A stretch of 56,901 nt of DNA, from contig JAKSIV010000014.1 in NCBI GenBank assembly GCA_024398635.1, positions 1 to 56,901 on the forward strand, written 5' to 3'. This DNA comes from Bacteroidaceae bacterium. Lineage in GTDB: Bacteria; Bacteroidota; Bacteroidia; Bacteroidales; Bacteroidaceae. This document shows, in pieces, positions 30,672-38,815 of this stretch. The position numbers were made by a program, and so were the translations under genes. The notes under the pieces are model-generated. The model was not told where the DNA came from and searched no databases. It saw only the letters and a program-made list of their open reading frames with translations. Positions within the stretch are counted from its first letter, which is position 1. Each line of letters starts with the position of its first letter.

Positions 30672-33422
30672 TTATTTCAGGTTCTTGAGTGGCACGGCCG
30701 ATGACGCGTTGGGCGGAGCTATTCGGGTTATCAGTGATATGGTGGGGGCCAGGACACTCACGGATATGGGTTCGTGATTGACCTCGGCGCGGATGCCGTT
30801 ACCATACAGAATCATTGGAACGGGTTTGGCGACAGGCTTGCGATACAGGATTGTTTCGTCCTTTTCGTCCGAGATACCCCATCCGGGAATAGCGTCAATG
30901 ATTATGTCACCTGACCATGATGCGTTGAGTCCGTTACGTTTGCGGACAGCTTCGATATCGGGAACCGTGGACATGAGGTCGCGTAATACAAGTACGCTCT
31001 TTATTCCGGTTACCTGCACCAGCAGGTCGACGCAGCTTTCAAGCACCTCATGCAGTGCGAGGCCCTTCTCCTCAATAAGGTCATGATTCAGATAGATGTG
31101 GTTGTGGTGGAAGGTCCTGATCCAGTTGCCGCTACCGTATTTGGCTCCCAGATAGAGGTTGAGCAGGGCAGTCGCACGCTCCATGCTCACCTGTCCGGTA
31201 GGGATACGGGTACCTCCGAGTTCAGGGGCGGCATTCTCCAGGTAACCGGTCGATGTCAGAAAGAACAGAACGTTGTCCAACCCTATCTTGGCGGTGATTG
31301 TACTGATGAGTTCCGAAATGGTCTGGTCCAGACGGATATAGATATCCTGCTGTTCAAGTGACCATATCGAGTTTGGGGTATGTCTGAAATTGCCGGCATA
31401 GTATGTGAGTGCCAACAGGTCGGGAGAATCGTCATCACCCAGTTCCATCTCGTCTATAGCTGCCAAAGCCATCTCGGTAACGCGGTCATTGGCAAAAGGC
31501 GTGGTCCGCCAGTCCCATACGTCATTCTTGAGCAGCAGGTAGAAGAAGGGACGTGGGCGTTCGTGGTCAGAGACCGGTATGTATGAACTTGTTTCGAGTG
31601 CAGGATGCCATGTGGTGTATTTTACTGCACTGTCATTGCGCGTGTCTACCCATTCGGGCAACTTTCCGTAATAGTCCGATGAACTCCAGCGGGCATCATT
31701 CCCGTTCATCCACAGGACCACATCGGGATCATGTCCGCCTGCAAGTATCGCGGCATCCCTCTCAATCGCTATGGAACATACTTTGGGACGGTTTGCATAA
31801 CCGAGTTTGATCTCATCGGCCAGATTGGTGGCCAGCAGTTTGCCCGGCGATGACATCTCGATGGTATTGATACCGTTGTAGTTGCTGTCGTCTACAGGTG
31901 ATGAAGGCAGCAGAGTCTTGGGATTCATCCAGCGGTTGGCCACTATTCCGTGCTGGAAGGGTGAAGCACCGGTGTATATGGATGTCACGGCCGATGCCCT
32001 GTCCATATCATCGTAGTCAAATGTGGCGTTCGTACGGTTGTATCCGTCGGTCCACAGACGTTTCAGCCCGCCCGTTCCCATTATGGGCAGCAGTTTCTCG
32101 AGACACTCCTCGTCAAGTTGGTCAACAACTATTCCGACCACCAGCTTGGGGCTTTTTTCAGGTTTTGCCTGCAGTGTGGCCGATAATGAAAGTGCTGCGA
32201 TCAGCGCCAAGGGAAACCGTCCGCTCAAGTTCGTGACGTTAGGCTCTTTACGGAGTCTTGCCGACAGCTGGTAAACGGATGTGCTCATGGCCCTGAATGC
32301 GAATACTCCTATAAGGATCAATACTGCCGGTTCTATCAGTTGCGGAATGGCGGGTGAGAACAGCAGAAACGCTATGTTCACCACAGCTTCGCATATAATG
32401 AATACCGAAACCTTGGCGTGACGGCTCTTCCTGATAAAGAACGGTAAGAGTATCAGAGGCAGTGGATTGAGGCATATAACCAGCCAGTTGGTGTCTACGG
32501 TAGGATGTTCCGAGAAGAAATAGAGCAGCGCAATGACTATTCCGCCCAGTCCCTGTATTCCGAACAGAATGGCATCTACAAGCCAGTATTGCCTGTTCTT
32601 GTACCACCCCAGCAGAGTAAACAGCAATACAATCATGAATACCATCCAAATAACCTGAATGGGAGTGAACAAAGGCTTGCCGAAATCAACCTTACGGTCA
32701 GGATTTGCAAGGCATATGTATGGCAGGACCAACGGCCTTTGGATTCCCGCCGTGTCAGTTATTATTGCTGTTGAAGCAAGTTCCTTAAGGTACAGTGGTG
32801 CAAATGCCTCCTGCCTGTAACCGACCGGACGGTCACCGGCAGCTCCTATTACTATGTCAACGGCAAACTCACTCCAGGGACGGACTTTTGTGTGTTCAGT
32901 CAGGATGTCGCGGAAAGTGAGGGAGGGATCAGGACTGTCATATTTGACGGTACCGTTTATACACTCCTCTATCTTGTCCAGTGCCATTGTGGCGCAGTTG
33001 TTGTAGATGAAATTGTATCGGTAGACACGGTTTTCCACACGACTGTTCTCTATCAGCAGTTCATACAGTCTGCGGGCTTCGTCCTGCGTGAGGTTGAGCG
33101 GTTGGGCAAACACCTCGGAGCCCCGTTCGCTGTATTCGCGCAGGAAATGACGCATACGTGTGGCGCCCAGTATATAGTCGGTCTTGCCAAAGGTGAACCG
33201 CATTATGAAATGGGGCGTATTGAAATCGAACAGTCCGTAGTTGAATACCGCATCGGTGCCGTTCGTCATGTCCTCTATCCAGATGGCGGTGTGCCCGTAA
33301 AGCTCATAAATGGCCCTGCCGGGTTCACACGTGAGCAGATATGCGTTTATGCTGTCATTCTGTGCCTTGGCTCCCTGAAAAAGGAACATGAAAGCGGCCA
33401 GAACGGATAGGAGTTTCTTCAT
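30672..33422 (-). CDS. Fusion: DUF4105 membrane protein + degenerate alkaline-phosphatase-fold domain
   Basis: 916 residues. Signal peptide 1-20. Residues about 25-220 are a DUF4105 domain (YELYGHTAIWIE, YRYNFIYNNCATM, a cysteine-protease-like His/Cys pattern). Residues 255-380 hold about five membrane segments. Residues 401-420 (GRFPLALIAALSLSATLQAK) look like a second signal peptide, followed at 427 by a PafA-like phosphatase fold (LVVGIVVDQ, SIYTGASPFQHGI, and a VPMILYGNGI phrase near the end). At the nucleophile position a Thr/Ser is expected but Arg475 stands there, and the usual His/Asp zinc ligands (LTADH-type motif reads LTSTG) are missing, so the domain is probably not a phosphatase. 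The frame is open throughout. Confidence 0.75.
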   Translation of the reverse strand: MKKLLSVLAAFMFLFQGAKAQNDSINAYLLTCEPGRAIYELYGHTAIWIEDMTNGTDAVFNYGLFDFNTPHFIMRFTFGKTDYILGATRMRHFLREYSERGSEVFAQPLNLTQDEARRLYELLIENSRVENRVYRYNFIYNNCATMALDKIEECINGTVKYDSPDPSLTFRDILTEHTKVRPWSEFAVDIVIGAAGDRPVGYRQEAFAPLYLKELASTAIITDTAGIQRPLVLPYICLANPDRKVDFGKPLFTPIQVIWMVFMIVLLFTLLGWYKNRQYWLVDAILFGIQGLGGIVIALLYFFSEHPTVDTNWLVICLNPLPLILLPFFIRKSRHAKVSVFIICEAVVNIAFLLFSPAIPQLIEPAVLILIGVFAFRAMSTSVYQLSARLRKEPNVTNLSGRFPLALIAALSLSATLQAKPEKSPKLVVGIVVDQLDEECLEKLLPIMGTGGLKRLWTDGYNRTNATFDYDDMDRASAVTSIYTGASPFQHGIVANRWMNPKTLLPSSPVDDSNYNGINTIEMSSPGKLLATNLADEIKLGYANRPKVCSIAIERDAAILAGGHDPDVVLWMNGNDARWSSSDYYGKLPEWVDTRNDSAVKYTTWHPALETSSYIPVSDHERPRPFFYLLLKNDVWDWRTTPFANDRVTEMALAAIDEMELGDDDSPDLLALTYYAGNFRHTPNSIWSLEQQDIYIRLDQTISELISTITAKIGLDNVLFFLTSTGYLENAAPELGGTRIPTGQVSMERATALLNLYLGAKYGSGNWIRTFHHNHIYLNHDLIEEKGLALHEVLESCVDLLVQVTGIKSVLVLRDLMSTVPDIEAVRKRNGLNASWSGDIIIDAIPGWGISDEKDETILYRKPVAKPVPMILYGNGIRAEVNHEPISVSVLAPTISLITRIAPPNASSAVPLKNLK

Positions 33423-33441
33423 TAGAATCTTATAATTTGTG

Positions 33442-33479
33442 CAAAGTTACTACAAACTTGTCCAAAGTTACTATTTTTG
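33442..33479. promoter_or_regulatory. Overlapping divergent promoter boxes with an 11-bp direct repeat
   Basis: Plus strand: TATTTTTG (33472-33479) fits TAnnTTTG exactly, 8 bp before the coaX ATG. Minus strand: two exact TAACTTTG boxes (33470 to 33463 and 33449 to 33442) precede the DUF4105 fusion gene. CAAAGTTACTA occurs twice (33442-33452 and 33463-33473), 21 bp apart, that is two helical turns. Confidence 0.6.
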
Positions 33480-33487
33480 CGGTCATT

Positions 33488-34177
33488 ATGATACTATTGC
33501 TCGATTTTGGAAATACCCGCGTGAAAGCCGCCGTCCTTGAGAACGGCAGTCTGCGTCATGTGGATGATTTCATGAAAATGGATATCGATGGCGGATTGTG
33601 GTGCTCGGTCCACCCGGTGGAGCCTTCGGTCCTGGAATGGATGAAAGAGCATGGTATGAAGCGGTTTGCGGCCGATACCCCGATACCGATTGCCAACGCA
33701 TATTCATCACCTGAGACCTTGGGAATGGACCGTCTTGCCGCCGCCGTGGGAGCGTGGTCCATGCAGCAGGGACATGACCTGCTCGTGGTGGATGCCGGTA
33801 CGGCCATAACGTATGATTTTGTATCGGCCGACGGGGTTTACCATGGAGGAAATATCGCTCCGGGCATAGGCTTGAGATTCAAGGCGCTTCATGAACATAC
33901 CGGTGCATTGCCCCTGGTGGATGCCAAGGGTGATATCCCTATGTTCGGAAAAGATACTGAAACCGCCATTCGGAGCGGTGTCATCAATGGAGTCCGGAAG
34001 GAACTCGAAGGTTATCTGGCCGAAATGTATCCCATATTTCCCTCCCTTTTGGTTTTTTTAACCGGAGGCGATGCCGAATTCTTTGAAATAAAAGCCAAAA
34101 GCACTACTTTTGCAGTCCCGGACCTGGTCCTGCGCGGATTGGCCCGGATTACCGAATATAATGAGAAGGGTTTTTGA
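33488..34177 (+). CDS. coaX: Type III pantothenate kinase
   Basis: First step of coenzyme A synthesis: phosphorylates pantothenate with ATP. 229 residues from ATG 33488 (MILLLDFGNTRVKAAV); the longer frame at 33437 begins upstream of the promoter box and is rejected. Signatures of the ASKHA-fold type III enzyme: DFGNT phosphate loop at residues 6-10, GMDRLAAAVGAW near 78, VVDAGTAITYDF near 99, GGNIAPGIGLRFKALHEHTG near 120. Overlaps the next gene by 17 bp. Confidence 0.92.
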   Translation: MILLLDFGNTRVKAAVLENGSLRHVDDFMKMDIDGGLWCSVHPVEPSVLEWMKEHGMKRFAADTPIPIANAYSSPETLGMDRLAAAVGAWSMQQGHDLLVVDAGTAITYDFVSADGVYHGGNIAPGIGLRFKALHEHTGALPLVDAKGDIPMFGKDTETAIRSGVINGVRKELEGYLAEMYPIFPSLLVFLTGGDAEFFEIKAKSTTFAVPDLVLRGLARITEYNEKGF

Positions 34178-35423
34178 GAAAATAACAACCGTTTTGGTTT
34201 TCTCCATCTTTTGCCTGTCCGGTATCGTTCCGGTCAAGGCGCAGACCGGTGTCAATTCACCGTATTCAAGATACGGACTCGGCATGTTGTCAGACCAGTC
34301 TACCGGCATCACCAAGGCAATGGGTGGCATTGGAGTGGGTTTCCGTTATCCCAATACCCTTAATCTCAAGAATCCCGCATCTTATTCCACGGTTGATACG
34401 CTGACTTTCATGGCTGATCTGGGCTTTGCACTGCAGAACGGCAATTTCAATGAGAATGGAGTGAGTGTCAATGCCCGCAACGGCTATATCAACCATCTTG
34501 CCATGCAGTTCAGGATATTACCCAAGGTCGGAATGACAGTTGGGTTCATGCCTTTCTCAAATGTGGGTTACGGCTTCTCCAAGACAAGTCCCGTACGTCG
34601 TGATGAAGACGGCGAGATAACCACCACGATCACCAACTCCGGATCCGGAAGCGTGCGTCAGTTTATGGGCGGACTCGGATGGAGACCTACAAGATGGCTG
34701 TCAGTCGGTGCCAATGCCTCATATCTGAGCGGTGACATAAACCACTACATCACCAATACCTATTCCTCATCGGAAGTCCAGTCCAGAGAGAAGGCATATT
34801 ACGCCGAGATGTCGGCTTTCAAGTTTGATTTCGGAGCTCAGGGAACGCTCTCTTTCGGTGAGAACGGTCTGGTACTGGGCGTCACTTACAGTCCTGCACA
34901 GAAACTGGAGTGCAATACATACGTCACTGATGCGCATTCAGTAAAGGATACGACCGTCATTGACGACGCATTTTCACTTCCGGAGATGTTGTCGGCAGGT
35001 TTCTCATACAAGTGGAATCATGGCATGATAGGTGCGGACGTATCATATCAGGCATGGTCCAAAGCCAGTTTCTTTGGCGAGAAGACCGGAAACGACAGGA
35101 TTTCGGCTGCAGTAGGTTATATGTACAGGCCTGATGAGATGAACAGGAACCTGCTCAAGCGTACTGCATACCAGGTGGGCTTCAATTTTGCACAGCCCTA
35201 TTTCAATGTCGGTAATCAGAAGGGACCGATGCAGTTCGGCGTGAGTGCCGGTTTCTCAGTCCCGATCAATACTTCTTATAACAGTATGTCATATCTTCAC
35301 GTTTCGGGCGAGTTCGTAAGGGTTCAGCCCACGGTAAAGGGTATGATTTCTGAGAACTACATCAGAATCAATGTGGGAATAACGTTTATGGAGCGTTGGT
35401 TCATGAAACTGATGGTTGACTGA
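34161..35423 (+). CDS. Outer-membrane barrel protein (FadL/OmpP1-like), unknown function
   Basis: 420 residues from ATG 34161, inside the end of coaX. Leader peptide MRRVFEKITTVLVFSIFCLSGIVPVKAQ, then SPYSRYGLGMLSDQSTGITKAMGGIGVG, a phrase typical of Bacteroidota FadL/PorV-like outer-membrane proteins, and a long run of beta strands to the C-terminus. It begins an envelope cluster (outer-membrane protein, TPR protein, LptC, GldE-like, PpiD-like). Substrate or partner unknown. Confidence 0.78.
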   Translation: MRRVFEKITTVLVFSIFCLSGIVPVKAQTGVNSPYSRYGLGMLSDQSTGITKAMGGIGVGFRYPNTLNLKNPASYSTVDTLTFMADLGFALQNGNFNENGVSVNARNGYINHLAMQFRILPKVGMTVGFMPFSNVGYGFSKTSPVRRDEDGEITTTITNSGSGSVRQFMGGLGWRPTRWLSVGANASYLSGDINHYITNTYSSSEVQSREKAYYAEMSAFKFDFGAQGTLSFGENGLVLGVTYSPAQKLECNTYVTDAHSVKDTTVIDDAFSLPEMLSAGFSYKWNHGMIGADVSYQAWSKASFFGEKTGNDRISAAVGYMYRPDEMNRNLLKRTAYQVGFNFAQPYFNVGNQKGPMQFGVSAGFSVPINTSYNSMSYLHVSGEFVRVQPTVKGMISENYIRINVGITFMERWFMKLMVD

Positions 35424-35445
35424 TCGTACATATTTAACTTATTTA

Positions 35446-35468
35446 TATCTTTGTGTATCTTATATTTG
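35446..35468 (+). promoter_or_regulatory. Two -7 boxes upstream of the TPR-lptC-gldE unit
   Basis: TATCTTTG (35446-35453) and TATATTTG (35461-35468) both fit TAnnTTTG exactly. The second lies 20 bp before the TPR gene ATG. Either or both may be used. Confidence 0.5.
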
Positions 35469-35488
35469 AGAATTAAAAACTAAACGAT

Positions 35489-36865
35489 ATGAAAAAGATT
35501 GGAATGATAGCATTGGCGCTTGTTGCAGCAACGGGCGTTTACGCACAGAAAGGCGTGGAGGATGGTTCTCGCTATGGACACGGACAGGACAGTATCAATA
35601 CCCTCCGCAATATCAGTATTTATTCTGAGTACTATAAGACAAATGACTTCAAGGCCGCTTACGAGCAGGGTTGGAAGGATGTTTTCCATGATGCTCCTCT
35701 TGCTTCGGTCAATACATATAATTATGGTATAAAGATTCTGCAGAACCTTTATAATGATGCCAAGAAGGCAAAGGATGAGGCTCTGATGGCCCAGTATTCA
35801 GACGAGTTGTTCAAGGTATTTGAGCAGCGCCTCAAATATCTGGATCAGCTGAATGCCATGGCCAAGAACAAGGTTACCGAGGCTGATATCTTTGGTCAGT
35901 ACGGTCATGCATACAGGATTTACAATCCCAAAGTTTCAATAAGCAGGGCATACGAGCTTCTGCGTAAGGCTGTTGATCTGGGTAAGGGTCACACACAGTA
36001 CTATGTGCTTGATGACCTGATGGCCGTATCTTCACAGCGTTACATGAACAAGAAGGACAATGAAGAGTATCGTGAGGCCCTGATTCAGGACTATCTGGAT
36101 TGCGCCGGCTACATTGACGAGTTTATTGCTCTTCAGGCTGATGACAAGATTATCGAGAACGCAACAAAGGTTAAGGAGAATATTGACGGTCACTTTGTAA
36201 AGAGCGGTGCTGCTGACTGCGAGTCATTGCAGAATATCTACGGTCCCAAGATTGAGGACAACAAGGACAATCTTGAGTATCTTACCAAGGTTGTAAGACT
36301 GATGACCATTTTCGAGTGCCAGTCAAGCGATGCTTACTTCACCGCAGCCGAGTATGCTCACCAGATTTCTCCGTCATACAATACAGCCAAGGCTCTTGGT
36401 AAGCTTTATATCAAGCAGCGTGAGGATTATGACAGGGCTCTTGAGTTCTACAACCAGGCTATTGAATTGACTGATAACAAGATTGAAATAGCTGATACAT
36501 ATTATCAGATGGCTACACTCTACTATACAAAAGAGAATTATGACCGTAGCCGTTCAGCTCTTCAGAAGTGTCTTTCAAACAACCCCAACAAGGGTGATGC
36601 CTACATCCTTATGGCTCAGCTTTATGCCGTTAAGCATGACTGGTCAAGCGAGCCGGCTCTGAACCGTTGCGCATACTTTGCAGTTCTCGACAAGCTGGAG
36701 CAGGCCAAGAAGGTTGACTCTTCTGTCACAGCAAAGGCCAATGAGCTTATCAGTCAGTACAAGAAGCAGACCCCGCAGGCCGAGGATCTCTTCATGCTCG
36801 GTTATAAGGTCGGTGATCAGGTTGAGATCAAGGGCTGGATAAACGAGACTACCACTATCAGATAA
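35489..36865 (+). CDS. Exported TPR-repeat protein
   Basis: 458 residues, signal peptide MKKIGMIALALVAATGVYAQ. The rest is helical, with tetratricopeptide-like repeats clearest between residues 295 and 400 (AKALGKLYIKQREDYDRALEFYNQAIEL, ADTYYQMATLYYTKENYDRSRSALQKCL). TPR proteins act as scaffolds; the placement directly before lptC suggests an envelope assembly role, which is inference. Stop codon abuts the next ATG. Confidence 0.8.
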   Translation: MKKIGMIALALVAATGVYAQKGVEDGSRYGHGQDSINTLRNISIYSEYYKTNDFKAAYEQGWKDVFHDAPLASVNTYNYGIKILQNLYNDAKKAKDEALMAQYSDELFKVFEQRLKYLDQLNAMAKNKVTEADIFGQYGHAYRIYNPKVSISRAYELLRKAVDLGKGHTQYYVLDDLMAVSSQRYMNKKDNEEYREALIQDYLDCAGYIDEFIALQADDKIIENATKVKENIDGHFVKSGAADCESLQNIYGPKIEDNKDNLEYLTKVVRLMTIFECQSSDAYFTAAEYAHQISPSYNTAKALGKLYIKQREDYDRALEFYNQAIELTDNKIEIADTYYQMATLYYTKENYDRSRSALQKCLSNNPNKGDAYILMAQLYAVKHDWSSEPALNRCAYFAVLDKLEQAKKVDSSVTAKANELISQYKKQTPQAEDLFMLGYKVGDQVEIKGWINETTTIR

Positions 36866-36892
36866 ATGATACATACCACCGGTCTGGAACCG

Positions 36893-37456
36893 ATGATAAA
36901 GAGAACGTACCTGGCAACCGTCATTCTGGCGGTTGTCTCGTCGTTTTTCTGCCTGTCATGCTCAAACAAGGACAAGCAGTTCGGACCGGCGGTGACAAGC
37001 CGTGACTCGACATCGGTCATAACCACGCGTGGAGTGGACATGCTGATATCGGAGAACGGTATAATACGCTATCATGTGATAGCCGAGGAGTGGAAGATAT
37101 TCGATAAGATGGACCCTCCTTTCTACAGTATGGAGAGTGGGGTGATGCTTGAGGTCCTGGATTCACTCATGGAGGTGGAGTCAATGATTGTGGCCGATAC
37201 TGCATATTATCTGATAGATGATGAGATCTGGCATCTGATACGTAACGTACATGCCGAGAATATCAATAACGAGGAGTTCGATACCCCGGAACTGTACGTG
37301 AACAACCGCAGTAACAGGATGTACTCCGACAGTATCATCCATATTAAGCAGGAGAGGCAGATTATAGTAGGTCACGGATTTGAATCGAACACCAGTCTTA
37401 CCGAATACACGATACGCAAGACAGAAGGCGTATTCCCGATAACTGAGAGCAAATGA
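36893..37456 (+). CDS. lptC: LPS-export periplasmic protein LptC (lipoprotein-like)
   Basis: Bridges the inner-membrane LPS transporter to the periplasmic LptA/LptD route. 187 residues from ATG 36893; an ATG at 36866 adds nine residues and cannot be excluded. The N-terminal hydrophobic segment ends in a lipobox-like CLSC23, unlike the simple membrane anchor of E. coli LptC. The mature part is beta-rich with OstA/LptC-type repeats (ENGIIRYHVIAEEWKIFD, VADTAYYLIDDEIWHLIRNVHAEN) and a C-terminal GVFPI. Overlaps gldE-like start by 4 bp. Pairs logically with lptD at 16.6 kb. Confidence 0.82.
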   Translation: MIKRTYLATVILAVVSSFFCLSCSNKDKQFGPAVTSRDSTSVITTRGVDMLISENGIIRYHVIAEEWKIFDKMDPPFYSMESGVMLEVLDSLMEVESMIVADTAYYLIDDEIWHLIRNVHAENINNEEFDTPELYVNNRSNRMYSDSIIHIKQERQIIVGHGFESNTSLTEYTIRKTEGVFPITESK

Positions 37457-38715
37457 GCCACACGTTGATCATAATGCTTGTGGCGCTGTTCTTTTCGGCG
37501 CTGTTTTCGGGGCTTGAGATAGCTTTCGTATCGGCAGACCGTCTGCGGTTTGAGATGGACGTGGAGCGCCATACATTCAGTTCCCGTCTGCTGGAACGTT
37601 TCTTCCGTAATCCCAATATCTATATTTCCACCATGCTGGTGGGTAATAACATCGCGCTTGTACTCTACAGCACGATGATGGCGCATCTTATAGAGATGCT
37701 GCTTCCGCAGGGTTTCATCGCCAATGAATTTCTGCTGATAGTTATTGAGACACTCGTATCGACTGCCATAGTCATTGTGGTGGGAGAGTTCGTTCCCAAG
37801 ACCCTTTTCCGCTTCAACCCCAATGGCAAACTGAACTTTCTGGCATTCCCTATCTATCTGATTTACATAATTCTGTATCCTATTTCGCTCTTTACCACAT
37901 GGCTTTCAAGGATAATACTGAGAATGTTCGGCGTGCGGATAGACAAGGACAATACCGCCAAGGCGTTCTCAAAGGTTGACCTGGACTATTTCGTACAGTC
38001 GGGATTGAGCGGGTCCGATGAGGAAAACCAACCGGACTCGGAGGTGCAGATTTTTCAGAATGTACTGGATTTCTCGAATGTCAAGACGCGTGACTGCATG
38101 GTGCCGCGCAATGAGATATGTGCCGTTGAAAAGGGAGTTTCATGGAATGCCCTCCGTGAGAACTTCATCGAGACCGGATATTCCAAGATCCTGGTTTATG
38201 ACGGTGATATGGACCATATCATAGGCTATATCCATTCATCGGAGCTGTTCCGTCATAAGGAAGACTGGCGTGACCATATCCAGACCGTACCGTTTGTGCC
38301 TGAGACTCTTGCAGCCCAGAAACTTATGAAACAGCTCATGGCCCGCAAGAAGAGTCTTGCCGTAGTGGTGGATGAGTTTGGCGGTACATCGGGTATAGTA
38401 TCCCTTGAGGATATCATCGAAGAGATACTTGGAGATATTCAGGATGAGCATGACGTAACCAATCTCATTGCCAAGGAGACCGATGACGGTTGGCTCCTGT
38501 CGGGACGTATGGAGATAGACCGCGTAAATGAGATGTTCGGACTCTCCATACTTGAGTCTGATGAGTATATGACGGTGGGAGGCCTGATTCTGAACAAGGC
38601 AAAAGGATTTCCCAAAGTCAATGAGAAGATAAACGTAGGCGATTATTCATTCAGAATACTCAAACGGGGCGAGACCAAGATTGAACTGGTTGAACTCACG
38701 TTGTTAAATAAATGA
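37453..38715 (+). CDS. CNNM/CorC-type CBS membrane protein (GldE-like)
   Basis: 420 residues. N-terminal CNNM (DUF21) transmembrane domain with about four hydrophobic segments (1-155), two CBS domains (about 205-325, with TRDCMVPRNEI and VVDEFGGTSGIVSLEDIIEEILG), and a C-terminal CorC_HlyC transporter-associated domain (about 340-420). The family includes GldE of gliding Bacteroidota and CorC-type cation transport proteins; here, beside lptC, an envelope or cation role is likely but unproven. ATG overlaps the lptC stop. Confidence 0.88.
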   Translation: MSHTLIIMLVALFFSALFSGLEIAFVSADRLRFEMDVERHTFSSRLLERFFRNPNIYISTMLVGNNIALVLYSTMMAHLIEMLLPQGFIANEFLLIVIETLVSTAIVIVVGEFVPKTLFRFNPNGKLNFLAFPIYLIYIILYPISLFTTWLSRIILRMFGVRIDKDNTAKAFSKVDLDYFVQSGLSGSDEENQPDSEVQIFQNVLDFSNVKTRDCMVPRNEICAVEKGVSWNALRENFIETGYSKILVYDGDMDHIIGYIHSSELFRHKEDWRDHIQTVPFVPETLAAQKLMKQLMARKKSLAVVVDEFGGTSGIVSLEDIIEEILGDIQDEHDVTNLIAKETDDGWLLSGRMEIDRVNEMFGLSILESDEYMTVGGLILNKAKGFPKVNEKINVGDYSFRILKRGETKIELVELTLLNK

Positions 38716-38719
38716 GGTA

Positions 38720-38753
38720 TTTGGTGTTTTAACAACATTTTTTAGTAATTTTG
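38720..38753 (+). promoter_or_regulatory. Complete -33/-7 promoter of the ppiD-like gene
   Basis: TTTG (38720-38723), 22 bp, TAATTTTG (38746-38753): one of the better two-box Bacteroidota promoters in the window. The leader is about 55 bp. Confidence 0.65.
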
Positions 38754-38815
38754 TGCGCTTTTATCCGCAATAGCGGATTTTTTATACGTAAAAACGAATA
38801 AAAACAACAATAGAA

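Noticed and set aside
30672..33422. Two genes split by sequencing error instead of one fusion
   Set aside because: The frame is open across the junction and the spacing between domains is normal; an error that removes a stop cannot be fully excluded, but nothing in the sequence suggests it.
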